IMG/VR virus record: IMGVR_UViG_3300031951_019456
Location: 1 to 29,278 of that record
Source of the DNA: a virus
DNA length: 29,278 nucleotides
Direction: 5' to 3' (one strand)
Shown here: positions 22,719 to 29,278 of the stretch, one piece after another
Position numbering within the stretch: the stretch's first letter is position 1
Layout of the letters: every line of letters begins with the position of its first letter
The notes under the pieces: model-generated
The model's database searches: none
Seen by the model: the letters and a program-made list of their open reading frames with translations, nothing else
Told to the model about the DNA's origin: nothing
Program-made: the position numbers and the translations under genes

Positions 22719-23063
22719 CTAAGCTCTTCCATAGTCATCGTCGTATCGAACGATGTCGTCTTCACCAAAATAGGTGCCTTGCTGTATCTCGATAAACTCA
22801 AGATCGTCATTGCCAATTGCCTCTACTCGATGCTTTTCTCCTTGTAAGATAGTAATCGAGTGCCCGTCGATAAGTTCATATGTTTTGTCATTTACTTGTA
22901 CTTTTGCCTTACCTGCGGTGATAAGCCAGTGCTCACTGCGCTTCTCGTGCGACTGTAGACTGAGCCTTTTACCAAGTTCAACGTGGATTCTTTTGATCTG
23001 CATTTCCGGCAGCGTTAACAAGATTTCATACCAACCCCAAGGGCGGTTATCTTTTTTATTCAT
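22719..23063 (-). CDS. Cupin of the type II mannose-6-phosphate isomerase family
   Basis: With the ATG at 23063 the product has 114 residues; a TTG at 23069 is an alternative, lying exactly where transcription should start. RPWGWYEIL (7-15), GKRLSLQSHEKRSEHWLI (31-48), the metal ligands Q37, H39, E44 and H78, and the closing GEDDIVRYDDDYGR match the C-terminal isomerase half of bifunctional GDP-mannose pyrophosphorylase/isomerases. As a free cupin it could interconvert mannose-6-P and fructose-6-P or bind another sugar. It links to the nucleotidyltransferase and glycosyltransferase as sugar chemistry. Confidence 0.85.
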   Translation of the reverse strand: MNKKDNRPWGWYEILLTLPEMQIKRIHVELGKRLSLQSHEKRSEHWLITAGKAKVQVNDKTYELIDGHSITILQGEKHRVEAIGNDDLEFIEIQQGTYFGEDDIVRYDDDYGRA

Positions 23064-23068
23064 GGACA

Positions 23069-23081
23069 AAACTTTATCATA
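23069..23081 (-). promoter_or_regulatory. Promoter of the cupin gene
   Basis: TATGAT (23081-23076, minus strand). The predicted +1 is 23069, coinciding with an in-frame TTG. The ATG at 23063 would then have a 6-nt leader. Confidence 0.5.
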
Positions 23082-23083
23082 GT

Positions 23084-23286
23084 TGCTAACCGCAGCGGAC
23101 GCTTTTCAAGGCGTATCCTAAAGACACGCTCGTCTTTCGACTGCCCACTCGTTGTTTACCTGCGCCACGGCTAGCTTCAACTATGGAGTTGGAGTGGATA
23201 GAAGTTTTGCGTCTTACTCGGGACGGGCTATGGTCTCCAGACTTATATGCGCCAACCGCTCGCCTTACATGCTCTTCGCATAGCAA
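23084..23286 (-). other. GC-richer segment: basic 66-aa ORF or small RNA
   Basis: A perfect TATAAT (23298-23293, minus strand) predicts transcription from 23286, where a TTG-started frame of 66 residues also begins (MLCEEHVRRAVGAYKSGDH; then an Arg/Ser/Lys-rich part). The segment is visibly GC-richer than its neighbours and holds short hairpins (for example CAACT/AGTTG around 23176-23189 and AAAGAC/GTCTTT near 23131-23148). The protein resembles nothing recognised and its composition is unusual, so a structured noncoding RNA is an equal possibility. No tRNA fold was found by eye. Confidence 0.35.
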
Positions 23287-23308
23287 CGGTTTATTATAAC
23301 AGGTAGAT

Positions 23309-23575
23309 CTAGGAATCCTTTAAGGTATTCACCCAGTCAATTATGCCTTCTAGAGATAGGTCCATCATGCCGTCCTCGCCAAGCAGTTCCTCAAGGCGGT
23401 CCACGATAGGTCCAAGATCTTCCTTTGAGATCCCCGTCTCACGCATGACGTGTTCTTCCATCAACCTCATAAGGTCATGTAGAAAGTCCAACGGAACTAG
23501 GGCAAGTCTCTCTTCCTCCAGGTAAGCAGTCAGAGCGTCATCGTCTCTATCAAACTCTGGGTCAAAGATCTCCAT
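23309..23575 (-). CDS. Acidic helical protein, 88 aa
   Basis: MEIFDPEFDRDDDALTAYLE, then EERLALVPLDFLHDLMRLME and a C-terminal helix ending GIIDWVNTLKDS. It is rich in Asp, Glu and Leu, no Cys, predicted all-helical. The -10 box at 23587-23582 fixes the ATG as a leaderless start. Acidic small phage proteins often bind host enzymes or mimic DNA, but nothing specific supports that here. No family recognised. Confidence 0.65.
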   Translation of the reverse strand: MEIFDPEFDRDDDALTAYLEEERLALVPLDFLHDLMRLMEEHVMRETGISKEDLGPIVDRLEELLGEDGMMDLSLEGIIDWVNTLKDS

Positions 23576-23581
23576 GACCTA

Positions 23582-23610
23582 ATCTTATATCACAATACTT
23601 GCGGTGATAG
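23582..23610 (-). promoter_or_regulatory. Leaderless promoter with CTATCACCGCAAGTA element
   Basis: On the minus strand CTATCA (23610-23605) and TAAGAT (23587-23582) are 17 nt apart. TAAGAT ends exactly 7 nt before the ATG at 23575. The element CTATCACCGCARGTA is shared with the promoter at 16160-16188. Confidence 0.6.
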
Positions 23611-23618
23611 AAGTGCGC

Positions 23619-23822
23619 TTATTTTTCTCCGCTAAATAGGGCAACTGAGTCAATAAGCTTCACGTCCCTTTTTGAGACGTATCCGCCGTCCTTGTCAAGC
23701 TTGGCTCGCGCGTCAATTTCATTTTGAGCAAATACCTGAATAACCATGTCAACATTATAGGTAAAGCACTTGGTGATGTCGTCGTCCATCTTCTTGTCTT
23801 TTTTCTCTGGTAGCTTAGCCAT
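23619..23822 (-). CDS. Hypothetical protein, 67 aa
   Basis: It has a basic N-terminus (MAKLPEKKDKKMDDD) followed by a beta-alpha-beta-like unit: FTYNVDMVIQVFAQNEIDARAKL as strand plus helix, then GGYVSKRDVKLIDSVALF. This pattern recurs in small phage proteins of unknown function. AAAGGAG lies before the ATG and TATGAT at 23849-23844 gives a leader of about 15 nt, so unlike its neighbour it has a normal translated leader. Confidence 0.65.
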   Translation of the reverse strand: MAKLPEKKDKKMDDDITKCFTYNVDMVIQVFAQNEIDARAKLDKDGGYVSKRDVKLIDSVALFSGEK

Positions 23823-23855
23823 ATCTCTCCTTTGTAGGAAAGAATCATAACACGT

Positions 23856-24746
23856 TTAGTATGTTATTGAGCCACTTGCGTTGAAGGTGTAGATATAATA
23901 TGAACCTGAAGTTGTAGCCGTTGGGGAGCCGGTTGTTGACGCTGCTGTCTGTGTTGCTCTTACAATTACAATTCCTGAGCCGCCGTTGCCGCCATTTGCA
24001 TTTGCATAAACACCTGCTTGACCTAAAGTGCCACTGTTATAGTTTCCTGCACCGCCGCCACCACCGCCGCGATTTGCAGTACCATTACCTCCAGCTGACT
24101 GACCTGTGTTTCCTAGATTACGTGAACCGCCAGCTCCAGCGTTACTTCCTGCACTTCCACCAGTACGGCCTCCGCCACCTCCGCCACCTCCATAAGTTAC
24201 AGATGAGCCAGAGATAGATGAAGAAGTTGCTGAACCTCCGTTGCCTCCTGTAAGCGCTTCAGGCGCATTTCCTCCTCCACCACCTGCACCGCCACCTCCT
24301 CCTCCTGCCGCACCATCGTTTCCATTATATTTTCCAAGTCCTCCTTGGTTACCTTGAGACGCTGCAGAAGTGGGGATAGCTTCATATATAGAGCCACCAC
24401 TAGACGCTCCTGCTCCACCTGCCCCTAGATTATTACTACCTCCAGCGCCTCCACCGTTACGACTTACTGAGGAGAACGAAGATCCGCCGCCACCGCTAGC
24501 AACACCGTCAGTTCCACCAACACCACCAGCGCCCCCTCCACCTACCGTGATACTCTGTGAAACCCCTCTTAAAATAGATATAGAGCCACTAGATACTCCA
24601 CCCGCTCCGCCGCCTCCACCACTCCAAAGAACAGTAGACTTCGCGTTACCGCCGCCGCCGCCGCCGCCGACAACTAAATATTCAACTGTCACAGTCATAC
24701 GCGATGACATTCCATGCGAAGATTTAGTTCCAATTAAGCGTGCCAT
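23856..24746 (-). CDS. Glycine-rich adhesin-like protein, permuted order
   Basis: The product is 296 residues. Header MARLIGTKSSHGMSSRM, then TVEYLVVGGGGGGG (about 19-32), a long Gly/Ser/Asn body, the closing strand GGSGIVIVRATQTAAS near 250-265, and lead-in-like strands at the very end (SGSYYIYTFNASGSITY). As in the 16196-17077 gene, the lead-in is at the C-terminus, a circular permutation of the usual order. No FN3 domain. It stands alone with a leaderless promoter and has no co-transcribed partner. Confidence 0.78.
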   Translation of the reverse strand: MARLIGTKSSHGMSSRMTVTVEYLVVGGGGGGGNAKSTVLWSGGGGGAGGVSSGSISILRGVSQSITVGGGGAGGVGGTDGVASGGGGSSFSSVSRNGGGAGGSNNLGAGGAGASSGGSIYEAIPTSAASQGNQGGLGKYNGNDGAAGGGGGGAGGGGGNAPEALTGGNGGSATSSSISGSSVTYGGGGGGGGRTGGSAGSNAGAGGSRNLGNTGQSAGGNGTANRGGGGGGAGNYNSGTLGQAGVYANANGGNGGSGIVIVRATQTAASTTGSPTATTSGSYYIYTFNASGSITY

Positions 24747-24766
24747 AGGACAATTGTATCTTACTT
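24747..24766 (-). promoter_or_regulatory. Leaderless promoter of adhesin at 24746
   Basis: The box GTAAGATACAATTG (minus strand) has TACAAT at 24758-24753, ending exactly 7 nt before the ATG at 24746. CTTTCA (24781-24776) lies 17 nt upstream as a possible -35. Confidence 0.6.
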
Positions 24767-24793
24767 CAAAGTAGTTGAAAGCTAAACTAAATA

Positions 24794-24875
24794 GACTTCT
24801 GAGTAAGCACTAAGAAGTCCTACTAAGAAGTCTCCAGTTCGTGATAGATTTAGCCCCTAGCTCTAGGGTAGGGGA
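24794..24875 (+). promoter_or_regulatory. Structured 5' leader of the fibre operon
   Basis: GACTTCT (24794-24800) can pair with either of two AGAAGTC copies (24813-24819, 24826-24832), giving alternative hairpins. Further on, CCCCTA (24854-24859) can pair with TAGGGG (24869-24874), which includes the ribosome binding site AGGGGA (24870-24875) of the ATG at 24879. This could hold translation of the downstream genes in check. Confidence 0.4.
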
Positions 24876-24878
24876 ATA

Positions 24879-27418
<2,540 letters not shown>

Positions 27419-27422
27419 CTTT

Positions 27423-27614
27423 ACCTATAAAAACCTGATAAATTACCTGTCTACCCTTGACCGTAACATTTTCCAAGGCAAAATAACACCTATAAAAACC
27501 TGTTAAATTTGTACAAACTTTCAGGTAAATTTGTACAGCGCGCACGCTGAATTGTTCAGTTGCAAAAATTGTACATTAGAACGGAGAAAGTACAATTTCT
27601 GCTAAAAATGTACA
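27423..27614 (+). repeat. Repeat array upstream of the recombinase: possible recombination or operator site
   Basis: A 22-nt sequence beginning ACCTATAAAAACCTG occurs twice with one mismatch (27423-27444 and 27488-27509). The palindrome TGTACA occurs four times (27510-27515, 27532-27537, 27570-27575, 27609-27614), twice within AAATTTGTACA (27505-27515, 27527-27537). GTACAATTT at 27590-27598 is an inverted relative. CTGAA/TTCAG (27547-27559) is a small hairpin. The array runs into the first codons of the recombinase and no other gene fits here. Confidence 0.6.
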
Positions 27615-28266
27615 TGCGCTTTTATACGCCCGAGTATCCACTTTGGCACAGGCAAATGAAGGTATATCACTAGACGCTCAGGAACGTACACTGCGGCAAG
27701 CAGCCGAGCTTGCAGGCTACACGAGTGTAGAACTTGTTCGAGAAGAAGGTAGATCAGGTAAGTCTATTAAAGGTAGACCTGCCTTGCGAGATGCTTTAAG
27801 ACGTCTTGCTACAGGCGAGGCCGACGCTTTATTCGTTACCCGTATTGACCGCCTGGCAAGGTCCACACAGGACTTCCTGACTATAGTTGACCATGCCAAT
27901 CAAAACAGCTGGCGGTTAGTTCTTTTAGACTTAAATTTAGATACTTCTTCATACCAAGGAAAATTTGTCATAACAGTGATGAGCGCCCTAGCTGAAATGG
28001 AACGAGCCATTATTGCCGAGCGTCAAAAAGATGTTCATAAGGAAAGGCGTGAGCGAGGCCTTGTATGGGGTAAGGATATTGGACCAAGGAAACGTGTGGC
28101 TAATGACATTGAGAACCGTGTTTTATCAGAGAAGGCAAAAGGCGCCTCACTTAGACAAATTGCTTCAATGTTTAATAAGGAAGGCGTGCCAACGGTGCTT
28201 GGTAAGACTTGGACAGCTTCTACAGTTAAGCATGTAATTAACCATGCGCAGATTGGTAGTGAGTAG
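27595..28266 (+). CDS. Small serine recombinase (resolvase/invertase family), likely ATT start
   Basis: The conserved N-terminal strand HALLYARVST, with the catalytic serine (codon 27637-27639), lies upstream of any ATG, GTG or TTG in frame; the first TTG (27643) would delete it. Between the in-frame TAG at 27577 and the serine, the best start is ATT at 27595, 8 nt after GGAG (27583-27586). This gives 223 residues with S15. GISLDAQERTL, DALFVTRIDRLARSTQDF and ALAEMERAIIAERQ are the family's catalytic and helix-E motifs. The C-terminus has an HTH-like domain (GLVWGKDIGP; GASLRQIASMF; WTASTVKHVIN). Size fits a resolvase or DNA invertase, not a large integrase. Confidence 0.82.
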   Translation: MSAKNVHALLYARVSTLAQANEGISLDAQERTLRQAAELAGYTSVELVREEGRSGKSIKGRPALRDALRRLATGEADALFVTRIDRLARSTQDFLTIVDHANQNSWRLVLLDLNLDTSSYQGKFVITVMSALAEMERAIIAERQKDVHKERRERGLVWGKDIGPRKRVANDIENRVLSEKAKGASLRQIASMFNKEGVPTVLGKTWTASTVKHVINHAQIGSE

Positions 28267-28854
28267 CTATGTCGTGCGTCTATGCTTTATTTTCAAGTAG
28301 CAACCCAGAACATATTAGGTATATCGGGCGTTCTAAGTATGATTCACACGATAAACGGCTTAAGACTCACGTTTTAGGGGCAAAATATGGAGATAAAGGG
28401 CACGTGTACAACTGGATAAGAAAGACTATTAACTCTGGAGACACAGTACTTGGCATAACCTTAGAGTCTGGGATTTCATGGAAGCAATCGGCGCGTAGAG
28501 AAATGTACTATATAAGAAAATATAAAAAAGACGGCCACGACCTTACAAATATGTCTAATGGTGGAGAAGGTCGCGGACTAGGCTACAAACTGTCTGAAGA
28601 AGCTCGGAACAGGATAAGTGAGTCTAACAAAGTACTTAAAAAGGCACAACACAGCAGGTATAAAGAAAAAGGTTTAGTATGGGGTAAAGATCTTGGGCCA
28701 AAACCTATTATAAGTGATGAAATTGTACAACTTATTTTTACCCGTCGCGCTGAAGGCAAATCACTTAGAGCAATTGCCCGCGAGCTTGATTCCTCTGGAA
28801 CTAAGGCCGCCTACGGTGGTAATTGGACAGCTTCTAGTATCAACTACATATTGA
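28051..28854 (+). repeat. Duplicated DNA-binding-domain coding sequence, 614-bp offset
   Basis: About 190 bp at the end of the recombinase gene (28051-28240) aligns without gaps to the end of the GIY-YIG gene (28665-28854). Anchors all sit exactly 614 bp apart: GTATGGGGTAARGAT at 28063 and 28677, TCACTTAGA at 28147 and 28761, TTGGACAGCTTCTA at 28209 and 28823. At protein level about 23 of 63 residues are identical. Confidence 0.8.
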
Positions 28855-28880
28855 AAAGCAAAACAACTGGTCAAATGTAA
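28269..28880 (+). CDS. GIY-YIG endonuclease with recombinase-type C-terminal domain
   Basis: The product is 203 residues. The N-terminal GIY-YIG nuclease domain has the two signature strands (CVYAL at 3-7, RYIGRS at 17-22), R30 and H34 with the spacing of R27/H31 in I-TevI, E78 (ARREMYYIRKY) and Asn residues at LTNMSNGGEG (92-101). A NUMOD3-like segment follows (GYKLSEEARNRISESNK, about 105-121), as in phage homing nucleases. The last 65 residues (KGLVWGKDLGP, GKSLRAIARELD, NWTASSINYIL) copy the recombinase C-terminus. It starts 2 bp after the recombinase stop, so the two are co-expressed. It would make a sequence-directed nick or break in DNA. Confidence 0.82.
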   Translation: MSCVYALFSSSNPEHIRYIGRSKYDSHDKRLKTHVLGAKYGDKGHVYNWIRKTINSGDTVLGITLESGISWKQSARREMYYIRKYKKDGHDLTNMSNGGEGRGLGYKLSEEARNRISESNKVLKKAQHSRYKEKGLVWGKDLGPKPIISDEIVQLIFTRRAEGKSLRAIARELDSSGTKAAYGGNWTASSINYILKSKTTGQM

Positions 28881-28882
28881 GA

Positions 28883-28908
28883 TAGAATGGTTTAACTACG
28901 CGAAGGAG
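28883..28908 (+). promoter_or_regulatory. Promoter and ribosome binding site of the last fibre gene
   Basis: TAGAAT (28883-28888) predicts +1 near 28895, and AAGGAG (28903-28908) lies 7 nt before the TTG start at 28916. This copy of the family has a normal leader, unlike most of its relatives. Confidence 0.55.
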
Positions 28909-28915
28909 ATTAATT

Positions 28916-29278
28916 TTGGCACGTCTGCTTGGCACGGTATCTTCTTCTGTACAAAAGTCTTTTGGTGCCTTTGAGTCTATTGCTACTAGCGTAACTACAG
29001 GCACTGGTGTTATTACATTTTCATCTATACCTAGTACTTATCAACACTTGCAAATTAGAATTACAGGATTTGGTAATAACAATTCATCCTATGGTCGTGG
29101 CGAAGTTAGATTTAATGGAGATACTGGTACTAATTACGCTTGGCATAGATTTGGTGGAGATGGTCAGAATGTTATGATTAATGATGGAGCCGCATCACAA
29201 ACATCAATGAAACTTATAGGACGTAATTGGGGCTTTAATAGCACAACGGCAATGGTTGCAATTATTGATATTCACGAC
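28916..29278 (+). CDS. Fibre protein with shared header and different distal domain, 3' partial
   Basis: A TTG start is supported by AAGGAG. The 121 visible residues begin with the family header MARLLGTVSSSVQKS but continue with GVITFSSIPSTYQHLQIRIT, a beta-rich sequence with Asn/Gly turns (GNNNSSYGRGEVRFNGDTGT) and no glycine-rich domain. The ITFSSIPSTYQHLQIR pattern is familiar from other phage fibre and virion proteins. It shows that the header is a separate module that can carry unrelated tips. It runs off the window, so length and C-terminus are unknown. Confidence 0.75.
   Translation, partial: MARLLGTVSSSVQKSFGAFESIATSVTTGTGVITFSSIPSTYQHLQIRITGFGNNNSSYGRGEVRFNGDTGTNYAWHRFGGDGQNVMINDGAASQTSMKLIGRNWGFNSTTAMVAIIDIHD

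Noticed and set aside
23084-23286. tRNA or tmRNA gene
   Set aside because: No cloverleaf, T-loop or CCA-type acceptor end could be drawn by eye on either strand.
24370-24774. Plus-strand Pro-rich frame of 134 residues
   Set aside because: Poly-Pro runs here are the complement of Gly codons in the minus-strand adhesin; the same artefact occurs opposite every glycine-rich gene in the window.
27643-28266. Serine recombinase starting at TTG 27643
   Set aside because: This start would remove the catalytic serine and the first core strand, which are intact in frame just upstream.
27595-28266. Phage integrase of the large serine type
   Set aside because: At about 223 residues it lacks the zinc-ribbon and long C-terminal domains of large serine integrases, and no attachment-site core was identified.

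Overview
The window looks like accessory and late-gene DNA of a tailed phage (or a prophage of one) infecting an actinobacterium with moderate GC, plausibly one of the small-genome freshwater lineages. The actinobacterial assignment rests on two WhiB-type iron-sulfur regulators, a DUF3039 protein and many promoters whose -10 box sits about 7 nt before the start codon (leaderless mRNAs, common in Actinobacteria). The phage assignment rests on a CHAP-type lysin, a collagen-like fibre, nine adhesin-like fibre genes, dense small genes with ATGA, TAATG and TTGA overlaps, and borrowed metabolic genes. The lineage of the host is inference. Both ends cut through genes.

Layout. 1-4366 (+): the end of a large FN3/acidic/basic protein, a two-helix membrane protein, the first glycine-rich adhesin, then five small genes, including an HTH protein and two Cys-containing proteins. 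4377-8292 (-): two adhesins in tandem, a strong terminator and a secreted coiled-coil protein. 8325-12398 (-): a small zinc-finger ORF, WhiB, a nucleotidyltransferase, a second WhiB under a palindromic operator, an FmdB-like protein, a class II (B12) ribonucleotide reductase and a DUF3039 protein. 12420-19867: four more adhesins on the minus strand, interleaved with SpeD, a glycosyltransferase, thioredoxin and a secreted FN3-like protein. 19910-22718 (+): a lipoprotein, membrane proteins, the CHAP lysin and a thermonuclease-type nuclease. 22719-24746 (-): a cupin, small proteins and another adhesin. 24879-27418 (+): a small tail-type protein and a 728-residue collagen-like fibre. 27419-28880 (+): a serine recombinase followed by a GIY-YIG nuclease. 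28916-end (+): a ninth fibre gene with a different distal domain.

How the parts fit. Nine genes share a short N-terminal header (M-x-R-[LI]-[LI]-G-x-x-SS), presumably a virion attachment or assembly tag. Behind it sit exchangeable FN3, glycine-rich or other tips, and most copies carry their own promoter. This looks like a recombining repertoire of receptor-binding proteins. Ribonucleotide reductase, thioredoxin and the sugar/polyamine genes would serve nucleotide supply and surface or virion modification; WhiB proteins would retune host transcription.

The most unusual locus is 27595-28880. A small serine recombinase that apparently starts at ATT is followed 2 bp later by a GIY-YIG/NUMOD3-like homing nuclease. 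Both end in the same DNA-binding domain, which aligns without gaps at a constant 614-bp offset and is preceded by an array of TGTACA repeats. This suggests a recombinase and a nuclease that recognise the same DNA.
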